Positions 14,610 to 23,089 of a stretch of DNA of 64,000 bases are shown here, piece by piece. Each line of letters opens with the position of its first letter. The first letter of the stretch is position 1. The notes below the pieces were generated by a model that saw only the letters and a program-made list of their open reading frames with translations, was not told where the DNA came from and did no database searches. Origin of the DNA: an uncultured Oscillospiraceae bacterium (lineage in GTDB: Bacteria; Bacillota; Clostridia; Oscillospirales; Acutalibacteraceae); the NCBI GenBank assembly GCA_900541905.1, contig UQLQ01000002.1, positions 62,001 through 126,000 of the forward strand, given 5' to 3'. The translations under genes and the position numbers were made by a program.

Positions 14610-17105
14610 ATGCAAATAAAAATTGCTCTGGCGGGTAATCCAAACTGTGGCAAAACCACGTTGTTCAATGCGTTAACAGGCGCAAATCAATTTGTTGGTA
14701 ACTGGCCAGGAGTTACAGTAGAAAAAAAGGAAGGAAAGTTAAAAAAACATAATGACGTTGTTATTATGGACCTTCCGGGTATTTATTCTCTTTCTCCATA
14801 TACGTTGGAAGAGGTGGTAGCAAGAAATTATTTGATTCAGGAGCGTCCCGATGTGATTCTGAATATCATTGACGGTACCAACTTAGAGCGTAACTTATAT
14901 TTAACCACACAGCTGACAGAACTTGGAATACCTGTGGTCATTGCCATTAACATGATGGATGTTGTGAAAAAAAATGGCGATAAAATTAATATTGAAGAAC
15001 TTTCAAAACAACTTGGATGTAAAGTGGTGGAGATATCCGCATTAAAAGGTACGGGTATTACAGAGGTGGCACAAGCGGCAGTTCAGGCTGCAAAAGATAC
15101 AAATACAGTACCGCAGCATTGTTTCAGCGGTGTTGTAGAACATGCGCTGGCACACATTGAGGAGGCTGCTGTACATAATATACCTTTGGAACAACAGCGT
15201 TGGTATGCAATTAAGATTTTTGAACGTGACGAAAAAGTATTGGAGCAATTAAAACTCGATAAGACTGTTTTAGATCACATTGAGAAAGATATAAAAGCAG
15301 CTGAAGAAGAATTGGATGACGATGCAGAGAGTATCATTACAAATGAACGATATGTTTATATTGCATCTATCATTAAAAACTGTTATAAAAAACACAGCAA
15401 AGGTCTAACTGTTTCCGATAAAATTGACAAGGTTGTGACTAACCGTTGGTTAGCTTTGCCTATATTTGTTTTGGTTATGTTTGTCGTTTATTTTGTGTCA
15501 GTTACTACGGTAGGTACTTGGGCTACCGATTGGGCCAATGATGGTGTATTCGGAGACGGCTGGCATTTGCTGGGTATTGGAGACAGTTCTTATGCAGCGG
15601 ATGCCGACCAATTCGGAGAGGCGTCACAGGTAGTAAACGGCTTTATCGATTATGCGGGTGAGCAGGGAATAGATACAGAGGCGGTAACAGCTGCATTGGA
15701 TATCGAATCGGAGGACTTTGATCCTGCTATTGCCAAAACAGAATTGGCGGGATTTGCTTCCCAATTTTCTCCAACCGATGAAGCTTCTTATACGGTGACA
15801 GATGAGGAAACGTTAGCTACAGAAGATGTGACTTCATCGGGAGAAGATTTAGCTGCTGCTTTGGGCGTATACGAACAATATAATTATACAGAGCCGGATC
15901 CTGCTAATTATGGCGTTTGGGTGCCGGGAATTCCTGTATTGGTAGAAAATGGGCTGAATGCTATTAATTGTGTGGACTGGCTGCAAGGATTGATTCTAAA
16001 CGGTATTATTGCCGGTCTTGGTGCAGTGTTAGGCTTTGTGCCGCAAATTCTTGTACTGTTTATTTTCCTTGCCATTTTGGAATCTTGCGGTTATATGGCT
16101 CGTATCGCCTTTGTTATGGACCGTATCTTCCGTAAATTTGGTTTGTCAGGTAAATCTTTTATTCCAATTTTAATTGGCACAGGTTGTGGTGTACCGGGCA
16201 TTATGGCTTCCCGTACCATTGAAAATGAACGCGACCGACGTATGACTATTATGACAACAACCTTTATTCCATGTGGTGCCAAACTGCCATTTATTGCTAT
16301 GATTGCAGGTGCCATTTTCGGCGGTGCATGGTGGGTTGCGCCCAGCGCTTACTTTATTGGAATTGCGGCAATTATCATTTCAGGTATTATGTTAAAGAAA
16401 ACAAAACCGTTTGCAGGAGATCCTGCACCGTTTGTTATGGAGTTACCTGCTTACCATTTGCCAACTGTAGGAAATGTATTGCGCAGTATGTGGGAACGTG
16501 GCTGGTCTTTTATAAAAAAAGCAGGCACAATTATTTTGCTTTCCACAATCCTGATTTGGTTTGTTACATATTTTGGTTTTATAGACGGTACCTTTACTAT
16601 GCTTTCCGAAGACCAAATAGACAATAGTATCCTTGCAATCATCGGAAACGGCATTTCATGGTTGTTTGCTCCTCTTGGTTGGGGAAATTGGCAGGCAGCG
16701 GTTGCGTCCATTACCGGTCTTGTAGCAAAAGAAAATATTGTTGGTACACTGGGCATTTTATATGGTGGTTCAGGCTCTGTTTATGCAAATATCGCAGCTT
16801 CCTTTACTGCTATCAGCGGATTTAGCTTTATGGTATTCAACCTTTTGTGTGCCCCTTGTTTTGCAGCAATGGGTGCAATCAAGAGAGAGATGCACAATGC
16901 GAAATGGACTGCGTTTGCAATTGCTTATCAATGTGTGTTTGCCTATGCAATTGCTTTGGTAATTTTCCAACTTGGTAGCTTATTTACAGGTAACGGAAAT
17001 ATTATCGGCTCTATTGTTGCATTTTTAATTGTTGCGTTGATACTGTTTATGCTGTTCCGTCCGTATAAAAAAAGTAATATATTGAAAAAGAAAGTGAAAG
17101 TATAA
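14610..17105 (+). CDS. feoB: Ferrous iron transporter FeoB with acidic extracytoplasmic insert
   Basis: An 831-residue FeoB, the ferrous iron permease. The N-terminal G domain has G1 GNPNCGKT (9-16), G3 DLPG (54-57) and G4 NMMD (114-117), followed by a helical GDI domain. The membrane part carries the Gate motif around GTGCGVPG (523-530). Between the first and second membrane helices is an extra segment of about 115 residues (325-440) that is very rich in Asp and Glu with almost no Lys or Arg, absent from textbook FeoB proteins of about 670-770 residues. It should lie outside the membrane. Operon: feoA-feoA-feoB-small membrane protein. Confidence 0.95.
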   Translation: MQIKIALAGNPNCGKTTLFNALTGANQFVGNWPGVTVEKKEGKLKKHNDVVIMDLPGIYSLSPYTLEEVVARNYLIQERPDVILNIIDGTNLERNLYLTTQLTELGIPVVIAINMMDVVKKNGDKINIEELSKQLGCKVVEISALKGTGITEVAQAAVQAAKDTNTVPQHCFSGVVEHALAHIEEAAVHNIPLEQQRWYAIKIFERDEKVLEQLKLDKTVLDHIEKDIKAAEEELDDDAESIITNERYVYIASIIKNCYKKHSKGLTVSDKIDKVVTNRWLALPIFVLVMFVVYFVSVTTVGTWATDWANDGVFGDGWHLLGIGDSSYAADADQFGEASQVVNGFIDYAGEQGIDTEAVTAALDIESEDFDPAIAKTELAGFASQFSPTDEASYTVTDEETLATEDVTSSGEDLAAALGVYEQYNYTEPDPANYGVWVPGIPVLVENGLNAINCVDWLQGLILNGIIAGLGAVLGFVPQILVLFIFLAILESCGYMARIAFVMDRIFRKFGLSGKSFIPILIGTGCGVPGIMASRTIENERDRRMTIMTTTFIPCGAKLPFIAMIAGAIFGGAWWVAPSAYFIGIAAIIISGIMLKKTKPFAGDPAPFVMELPAYHLPTVGNVLRSMWERGWSFIKKAGTIILLSTILIWFVTYFGFIDGTFTMLSEDQIDNSILAIIGNGISWLFAPLGWGNWQAAVASITGLVAKENIVGTLGILYGGSGSVYANIAASFTAISGFSFMVFNLLCAPCFAAMGAIKREMHNAKWTAFAIAYQCVFAYAIALVIFQLGSLFTGNGNIIGSIVAFLIVALILFMLFRPYKKSNILKKKVKV

Positions 17106-17126
17106 ACTTGTTAAGGAGGAATTACG

Positions 17127-17327
17127 ATGCTGGACTTTTTTATAAACAATTGGGGCACCCTTTTAGCCGGAGTTATTGTTTTAGCAGTCGTAATTCTGGT
17201 TATTGTAAAATTAATCAGAGATAAGAAAAAGGGCAAAAAATCCTGTGGATGCGATTGCGGACATTGTACTGTTTCGGCAGGATGTCACCATCAAGCGGCA
17301 AAACATCAGGAACCCAATCAGAAATAA
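17127..17327 (+). CDS. FeoB-associated Cys-rich small membrane protein
   Basis: A 66-residue protein with one N-terminal membrane helix (about residues 8-30), a basic stretch (RDKKKGKK) and a cysteine/histidine cluster (CGCDCGHC, then GCHHQ). Such proteins commonly end feo operons in clostridia and are annotated as FeoB-associated; a role in handling incoming iron or stabilising FeoB is assumed but unproven. Its ATG lies 21 bases after the feoB stop, preceded by AAGGAGG. Confidence 0.88.
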   Translation: MLDFFINNWGTLLAGVIVLAVVILVIVKLIRDKKKGKKSCGCDCGHCTVSAGCHHQAAKHQEPNQK

Positions 17328-17408
17328 AAAAGGCGTTTGTACTCGAAATTTCGCACTATTGATTGTTTTTTAGTAAAAAATAGTTAATATAATTCACAAT
17401 TACTGGAT

Positions 17409-17453
17409 AAAAGCTGATATGAGAGTAAAATACTCTTGTGTCAGCTTTTTTAT
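17409..17453 (+). terminator. Terminator of the feo operon
   Basis: A 19-bp stem with several G-T wobbles (17409-17427 with 17431-17449) and a three-base loop, followed by a T-rich run. Confidence 0.88.
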
Positions 17454-17571
17454 TTTAGTGGATGTACGTAGTGCAGTTTAATTTATTACGAAGGAATGAT
17501 ATAATCGATACGAAAAGGATACAAAATGTATGGTATCTTTCAGTATTGTGTGAAAAATCGAGGAGGACCTT

Positions 17572-17817
17572 ATGTCAAGAATAGATGGTGACAGGAAAAA
17601 TATATGTGGAGAAAATGTAAAAAGATATAGAGAAAAGAAAGGCTTGTCTTTAGAGCAATGCTGTGAAGAATTAAAAAAAGAAGGTTTATTTTTGAGCGCA
17701 AAAGAACTGGACCAAATTGAACGAGGTCAAAAGATAGTATTAGATCAAGAAATTATTTGTTTTTGTAAAGCACTATCCATTACAATTGAGCAGTTATTTG
17801 AAGACATATCCCTATAA
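17572..17817 (+). CDS. XRE-family small helix-turn-helix protein
   Basis: An 81-residue Cro/CI-type DNA-binding protein (GENVKRYREKKGLSLEQCCEEL, then LSAKELDQIERGQ, ending SITIEQLFEDISL). The ATG follows GAGGAGGACC. It is a single gene ending in a bidirectional terminator shared with recG. It is only distantly similar to the XRE protein at 11693. Target unknown. Confidence 0.83.
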   Translation: MSRIDGDRKNICGENVKRYREKKGLSLEQCCEELKKEGLFLSAKELDQIERGQKIVLDQEIICFCKALSITIEQLFEDISL

Positions 17818-17847
17818 TAAAAAGATGAGACAAATAGAACATAAAAA

Positions 17848-17880
17848 GACGAATCGTACTAAAAACGATTCGTCCTTTTT
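17848..17880. terminator. Bidirectional terminator between XRE gene and recG
   Basis: A ten-bp stem (17848-17857 with 17865-17874), flanked by A runs on the left and T runs on the right, separates two convergent genes. Confidence 0.83.
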
Positions 17881-17887
17881 CATCAAA

Positions 17888-19939
17888 TTAATGGAATCCT
17901 TGACCGCCAAATACAGAAAAGAGACGTTTCACTTGTCCCTTTAATCCTCGGTGCTCAGGTTGTTCCAATTTAGGGTCATGGGAAAGTACGTGTCTGGCTG
18001 CAGATTGTGCTTCTTTTAATACTTCCATGTCTTCTGCCATGTTGGCAATTTTTAAATCCGGCAAACCATGCTGCTTCTCTCCGAAAAAGTCTCCCGGACC
18101 TCGTAAACGTAAATCTTCGTCTGCGATACGGAATCCATCTGATGTACTGCACAAAATTTTTAAACGTGCGACCGCTTCCTCATTTTGTGCATCAGAAACC
18201 AAAATACAGGTGGACTTCACGGTTCCTCGTCCTACACGTCCTCGCAGCTGATGTAATTGTGAAAGTCCATACCTCTCTGCATTTTCAATTAGTATAATAA
18301 CCGCATTTGGGACATCAACACCAACTTCCACAACAGTGGTAGAGACAAGGACATCAATTTTTCCATTTGCAAATGCAGTCATGACAGTATCCTTTTCCTT
18401 TGGCTTCATTTTGCCATGTAAAATACCGATCACTTTGTCCGGAAACGTTTCCGTTTGTAAAGCGTTTGCGTACTGTACTACACTGGCCATATCATTGGTA
18501 CTTTCTTCCACCAAAGGACAGATAATGTATGCCTGCTGTCCGGCATCCAAATGGGTACGGATATATTGCAAAGCTCTTGCACGTTTCCGGCTGCTAATCG
18601 CATACGTTTCTATGGTTTGACGTCCGGGAGGAAGTTCGTCCAAAACAGATATGTCCAAATCTCCATAGATGATCAATGCCAATGTTCTTGGAATGGGAGT
18701 CGCAGACATGACCAGCATATGAGGATGATTGCCTTTTTCAGCTAACAAACTCCTTTGAGCAACACCAAAACGATGCTGTTCATCTGTAATGACAAGCCCA
18801 AGATTTTTAAATGCTACAGTTTCGCTGATAAGTGCATGGGTACCTATCACCATTTGTATGGAACCATCTTGGAGCTGTTCAATCAGTTTTCTTTTTTTTG
18901 CAGGTGTTACAGAGCCGGTTAACAGACCAACAGAGATACCGGTGTCCTTTAAAATATCGGAAATAGATGCATAATGCTGTTGTGCTAAAATTTCGGTGGG
19001 AGCCATTAATGCTGCCTGCACACCATTTTTGATGACAGAATAACATAAAGCAGCAGCGACAGCTGTTTTGCCGGAGCCTACATCGCCTTGTACCAATCGA
19101 CTCATAGGACTTCTATTTTTGGAGTTTGTCATATCTGCCATTGCCTCTGAAATAGCACGTTTTTGTGCGCCGGTAGGGGTAAAGGGAAGCAGTCGAAAGA
19201 ATTCGTTGGTGTAATCGATAAAAGGTGGCAGGGAAGTTTCTTGCTTTTTACGATATTTTAATTCAAGAAGTCCCAGTTGCAACGTAAATAGTTCTTCAAA
19301 TACCAACCTTTTTTTTGCAATTTTCATAGATTCCATAGAATCCGGGAAATGAATTTGTTCTAAGGCGTATCTCAGCTCGCAAAGATGATGCTGCATACGA
19401 ATATCATAAGGAATCGGATCTTTGACTTGTTCAGGCAATAATGCCAAAGCATGCTTTACAGCGTTGCTAACCATTCGAGTAGATAAGCCTTCTGTTTGAC
19501 GGTAAATTGGGCACACTGAGGGGGCGGAAGAAACAGGATAAAATTCAGGTACGCTCATTTCTTTTCTCAGCAAGGTACCAGATACTTTGCCATAAAAAAT
19601 ATATTCTTTTCCTTCTGTCAAAGCATTGACAATGTAAGGGTTATTAAAAAAAGTGAGCTGTAAATCACGCATGCCATCTGTTACGGAGGTTTTATATAAA
19701 GTCATACCTTTGCGAATGCGTGTCTCTATAGGCTTATGCAAAACAACGGCGCGTATGGCACAGGGGACCCCGAAAGGTGCTTGTTCAATGGTAAGCGGTT
19801 GACTCCAATCCTCATATGTGCGGGGATAAAAGCGCAATAAAGCGCCAACGCTAAACACGCCAAGCTTGTGGAACAGCTTAGCGCGCTTTTCGCCGACGCC
19901 TGTTAATGTTTGTATTTCTTGTTCAAATAATGAAGCCAT
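17888..19939 (-). CDS. recG: ATP-dependent DNA helicase RecG
   Basis: A 683-residue superfamily 2 helicase that remodels stalled forks and Holliday junctions. It has an N-terminal wedge/OB domain (VGALLRFYPRTYED), Walker A QGDVGSGKTAVAAA, the DEQH box ITDEQHRFGVAQR, motif III SATPIPRT, motif VI QLRGRVGRG and a C-terminal region LRGPGDFFGEKQHG. The length is normal. It lies two bases downstream of the fakA-like gene, the usual yloV-recG pairing of Firmicutes. Confidence 0.96.
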   Translation of the reverse strand: MASLFEQEIQTLTGVGEKRAKLFHKLGVFSVGALLRFYPRTYEDWSQPLTIEQAPFGVPCAIRAVVLHKPIETRIRKGMTLYKTSVTDGMRDLQLTFFNNPYIVNALTEGKEYIFYGKVSGTLLRKEMSVPEFYPVSSAPSVCPIYRQTEGLSTRMVSNAVKHALALLPEQVKDPIPYDIRMQHHLCELRYALEQIHFPDSMESMKIAKKRLVFEELFTLQLGLLELKYRKKQETSLPPFIDYTNEFFRLLPFTPTGAQKRAISEAMADMTNSKNRSPMSRLVQGDVGSGKTAVAAALCYSVIKNGVQAALMAPTEILAQQHYASISDILKDTGISVGLLTGSVTPAKKRKLIEQLQDGSIQMVIGTHALISETVAFKNLGLVITDEQHRFGVAQRSLLAEKGNHPHMLVMSATPIPRTLALIIYGDLDISVLDELPPGRQTIETYAISSRKRARALQYIRTHLDAGQQAYIICPLVEESTNDMASVVQYANALQTETFPDKVIGILHGKMKPKEKDTVMTAFANGKIDVLVSTTVVEVGVDVPNAVIILIENAERYGLSQLHQLRGRVGRGTVKSTCILVSDAQNEEAVARLKILCSTSDGFRIADEDLRLRGPGDFFGEKQHGLPDLKIANMAEDMEVLKEAQSAARHVLSHDPKLEQPEHRGLKGQVKRLFSVFGGQGFH

Positions 19940-19941
19940 AT

Positions 19942-21615
19942 TTATTCAATCGAGAGAATGAAGTAATAAATAGGTTGACCACCGTTTACCAGAGTTACTT
20001 CAATCTCATTTCCTACTTTGGATTTAATGCGCTGGAAAGCATCTTCTGCTTCCGCTTCAGACACATTGTCGCCGTAAATAATAGTAATAAAGGAAGTTCC
20101 TTTTTTGGCCATAGAGCGTGCCAAACGGGTAGCAGCGTGCACAGGATCTTTGTCAATGATTTCAAGTTTACCGTTTTCCAGCCCTAAAATGTCGCCTTCC
20201 TTCATTTTATGACCGCCAAATTCAGAGTCACGGGCTGCAAATGTAATAAGTCCGGTGTCAACAGCATTTGCAGCGTTCATCATAACATTCGCGCTGATTT
20301 CAGGCGTGCTTTCTCCTTCGTATGCGAGCATAGCGGATAATCCCTGGGGAATGGTACGAGTAGGCAGTACAATAACTTTTCTGTCCGTAACCAAAGGAAT
20401 GGTTTGTTCTGCGGCCAAAATAATGTTTTTATTGTTAGGAAGTACATAAACCGTTTTGGCAGGAGTGGCAAGTACGGCTTCCACGATGTCTTCTGTACTT
20501 GGATTCATTGTTTGACCTCCGCTGACAACATGGGCGCAGCCAAGGTCGCTGAATAAGGTCTTTAATCCTTCGCCTGCCGCAACAGCTACAAAACCAATTT
20601 CTTCTGTCGGCTCTACCGGTTCTAATGCTTGAGGTTTTGCTGTTTGTGCAGCTTTTGCTTTTACTGCTTCTTCCGCAGCAATGCGATGTTGTTCTTTCAT
20701 ATTTTCTATTTTAATGGTAAGCAATTGTCCGTAAGTGAGTGCTTCTTGTAAAGCGTGACCGGGATTTTCCGTATGCACATGAACTTTAATAATCTCATCG
20801 TCATCCACTACTACCACACAGTCTCCAATGCTTTCTAAATAGGCGCGCAATTCAAATGGTGGTTTTGTGCAAGTTTCTTCTCGGCCAATGATAAATTCCG
20901 TACAGTACGTGAAAGTAATGTCTTGGTCAAATTCTGCCGCAGCATTACGGAAGAAGTCGTCCTCATATGGCTGTTCATTTTTTACGGGCATTTCATCGGC
21001 AATTAAAACATTATCTTTGAAAACGGACAGCATACCATCTAAAATTAAGCATAACCCTTTTCCTCCGGCATCCACAACACCTGCTTTTTTCAAAACAGGG
21101 AGTAATTCGGGTGTTGTTTCCAACGCTTCCGCAGCGCCTTTACAAATGGCAGACCATACATATACGGCATCATCTTCGATGACGGCGGCAGCCTTTCCTT
21201 TTTCGCAAGCAACACGAGATACAGTTAAAATGGTTCCCTCAGTCGGTTTCATAACGGCTTTATAGGCATCTTCCACACCGAGACTCAATGCATTTGCAAG
21301 GTCTATGCCCGAAATGGATTCTTTTCCTTCAATTCCTTTTGAAAAACCACGGAACAAAAGAGAAAGGATAACTCCAGAATTGCCGCGTGCGCCTCTTAAT
21401 AAAGCGGAGGCTGCGATTTTTGCAATTTCGCCTGCATGTGTACTTTCTGTTTTAATTAATTCATTTGCAGCAGCAGACATTGTCATAGACATATTGGTGC
21501 CTGTATCGCCATCCGGAACAGGGAAAATATTTAAATCATTTACCATGTTTTTATGCTTTGAAATATTATTTGCACCTGAAATAAATGCATTTTTCAGGGT
21601 TAGTCCGTTTATCAT
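19942..21615 (-). CDS. fakA: DAK2-domain fatty acid kinase subunit (YloV/FakA-like)
   Basis: A 557-residue protein with an N-terminal dihydroxyacetone kinase-like ATP-binding domain (DGDTGTNMSMTM, then RGARGNSGVILSLLFRG), a middle domain and a C-terminal DegV-like domain. In staphylococci and bacilli this protein phosphorylates exogenous fatty acids bound to FakB. No FakB gene lies nearby. ATG 21615 is preferred over the GTG at 21624 because GGAG stands nine bases before it. A promoter within the adjacent repeat element (21722-21750) points at this gene. Confidence 0.88.
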   Translation of the reverse strand: MINGLTLKNAFISGANNISKHKNMVNDLNIFPVPDGDTGTNMSMTMSAAANELIKTESTHAGEIAKIAASALLRGARGNSGVILSLLFRGFSKGIEGKESISGIDLANALSLGVEDAYKAVMKPTEGTILTVSRVACEKGKAAAVIEDDAVYVWSAICKGAAEALETTPELLPVLKKAGVVDAGGKGLCLILDGMLSVFKDNVLIADEMPVKNEQPYEDDFFRNAAAEFDQDITFTYCTEFIIGREETCTKPPFELRAYLESIGDCVVVVDDDEIIKVHVHTENPGHALQEALTYGQLLTIKIENMKEQHRIAAEEAVKAKAAQTAKPQALEPVEPTEEIGFVAVAAGEGLKTLFSDLGCAHVVSGGQTMNPSTEDIVEAVLATPAKTVYVLPNNKNIILAAEQTIPLVTDRKVIVLPTRTIPQGLSAMLAYEGESTPEISANVMMNAANAVDTGLITFAARDSEFGGHKMKEGDILGLENGKLEIIDKDPVHAATRLARSMAKKGTSFITIIYGDNVSEAEAEDAFQRIKSKVGNEIEVTLVNGGQPIYYFILSIE

Positions 21616-21720
21616 TCTGTGCACTCCCTTAATGTAGATTGTATAGCCCGCATTTTAATTGAAATTAAGTCTGCACCTGTGTATAGGTACAGTTTATATT
21701 ACAAATTGTATAATCATAAT

Positions 21721-22020
21721 TATTATAACATAAAAGAAATTGCTATGCAATTTCTAACAGACAGAACGTTAAAACGTTCACATAACAGCCAAAATTTTTA
21801 ATTTTGTTGCTGTTTTGAGGTTGTTATAACATAAAAGAAATTGCTATGCAATTTCTAACAGATAAAGGTTACAACGTTCTTGTCAACAATCAAAATCTAT
21901 GATTTTGAACTTGTTGCAAGGTTGTTATAGCATAGAAAAAATTGCAAAGCAATTTTTAACTATAAATGCTAAAATGTTCTCATAACAGCCAAAATTTTAA
22001 TTTTACTGTTATTATAAAGG
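21721..22020. repeat. Three tandem copies of a ~100-bp palindrome-rich repeat
   Basis: Copies at 21721-21820, 21821-21921 and 21922-22020, all in the same orientation. Each has an end resembling TTATAACATA, a hairpin AGAAATTGC-N3-GCAATTTCT or a variant, an AACGTT-type element and an A/T-rich palindrome. On the minus strand copies 1 and 2 carry a sigma-A-like promoter. They fill the ymdB-fakA intergenic gap. The remaining flanks (21616-21720 and 22021-22072) show nothing recognisable. Confidence 0.85.
21722..21750 (-). promoter_or_regulatory. Repeat-borne promoter facing fakA
   Basis: Minus strand TTGCAT (21745-21750), 17 bases, TATAAT (21722-21727). The -35 box is part of the repeat's hairpin. 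It lies about 110 bases upstream of the fakA-like start. Confidence 0.65.
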
Positions 22021-22072
22021 TATGATATGGTTCCATCTAAATTATTTTTGAAAAAACATATAACGTTATTAT

Positions 22073-22852
22073 CTATTCTGTTTGCGTAATACGAATACGC
22101 TCTATGGAGATTGTTTTTCCGGATTTTTCATCTATTTCAAATATAGCACCGTCCAAATGACAGGGACCGCTGGCTAAGTCAAACCGTACAGGCATTTTGC
22201 TTCTGAGTTTTTTGATAATCAATTCCGGTTTCACTCCCAGAACAGAATAACAGGGTCCTGTCATTCCAAGATCAGTAATAAAACCTGTTCCTTGTGGGAG
22301 TATATGCTCATCTGATGTTTGAACATGTGTGTGTGTGCCAAAAATTGCAGATACGCAGCCGTCATATGCATAGGCAAACCCACCTTTTTCTCCGGTAGCT
22401 TCAGCATGAAAATCAACTAAAATAATTTTGGGAAGCGAATTTTCTTCTAAAATACGATCCATAACCGAAAAAGGACAATCCAGCGCTTCTAAATATACAA
22501 CACCCATTAAATTTACAACCGCTACTTGATAGCGTCCCTTGTCAACAATACAAATTCCTTTGCCGGGTGCTCCTTTTGGATAATTGGCGGGACGCAATAA
22601 ACAGTCCTCACTATCGAATAACTCGTAGCTTTCTTTGCGGCGAAATGTATGATTTCCCGTTGTAATTACATCAACACCACTTGCAAACAGGTGTTCCGCA
22701 GAAGCAGGAGTAATGCCATTGCCATCTGCTGAATTTTCTCCATTGGCGATTACCAAGTCAATATTTTTTTCTTTTTTTAAAGTTGGCAGTTGTGTCCTTA
22801 AAAATTTGCAGCCAATACTTCCGACAACATCGCCAATTGCAAGTACTTTCAT
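22073..22852 (-). CDS. ymdB: YmdB-type metallophosphoesterase (TIGR00282 family)
   Basis: A 259-residue calcineurin-like phosphoesterase. Metal-binding motifs are GDVVG (N-terminus), NGENSADG, TTGNHTF, VDFHAEATGEK and GTHTHVQTSD. In Bacillus, YmdB has 2',3'-cyclic phosphodiesterase activity, affects biofilm and motility switching and is encoded next to rny, as here. The ATG at 22852 follows GGAGG by six bases; upstream in-frame codons run into the repeat element and are not used. Confidence 0.93.
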   Translation of the reverse strand: MKVLAIGDVVGSIGCKFLRTQLPTLKKEKNIDLVIANGENSADGNGITPASAEHLFASGVDVITTGNHTFRRKESYELFDSEDCLLRPANYPKGAPGKGICIVDKGRYQVAVVNLMGVVYLEALDCPFSVMDRILEENSLPKIILVDFHAEATGEKGGFAYAYDGCVSAIFGTHTHVQTSDEHILPQGTGFITDLGMTGPCYSVLGVKPELIIKKLRSKMPVRFDLASGPCHLDGAIFEIDEKSGKTISIERIRITQTE

Positions 22853-22884
22853 GGCAGACCTCCGCTTGTTTTGAATCGTACATT

Positions 22885-22990
22885 TTATTATAACATAAAA
22901 GAGATTGCATAGCAATTTCTAGCAGATAAAGGTTACGACGTTCTCATAACAGTTAAATATTCATTTTGACCTGATTATAAGAGTGTTATA
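22885..22990. repeat. Fourth copy of the ~100-bp repeat, upstream of ymdB
   Basis: It shares TTATAACATAAAAGAGATTG, GCAATTTCT, CAGATAAAGGTTAC and the CATAACAG block with the three tandem copies. On the minus strand TTGCTA (22910-22915), 17 bases and TATAAT (22887-22892) form a promoter facing ymdB. Confidence 0.85.
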
Positions 22991-23053
22991 CTATAATATC
23001 ATGTAGAAATAATTGTAATTAGTTGATATTTGTAAAAAGTTTATGAAAAAATA

Positions 23054-23085
23054 AAAGCAGATATGTACTAGTACATATCTGCTTT
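23054..23085 (-). terminator. Terminator of rny
   Basis: A perfect 16-bp palindrome (23054-23069 with 23070-23085) followed on the minus strand by a T-rich run, just after the rny stop. Confidence 0.85.
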
Positions 23086-23089
23086 CAAT

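Noticed and set aside
21721..22020. CRISPR-like array of regularly spaced repeats
   Set aside because: The whole ~100-bp unit is repeated with imperfect similarity, there are no unique spacers between identical short repeats, and no cas genes are near.
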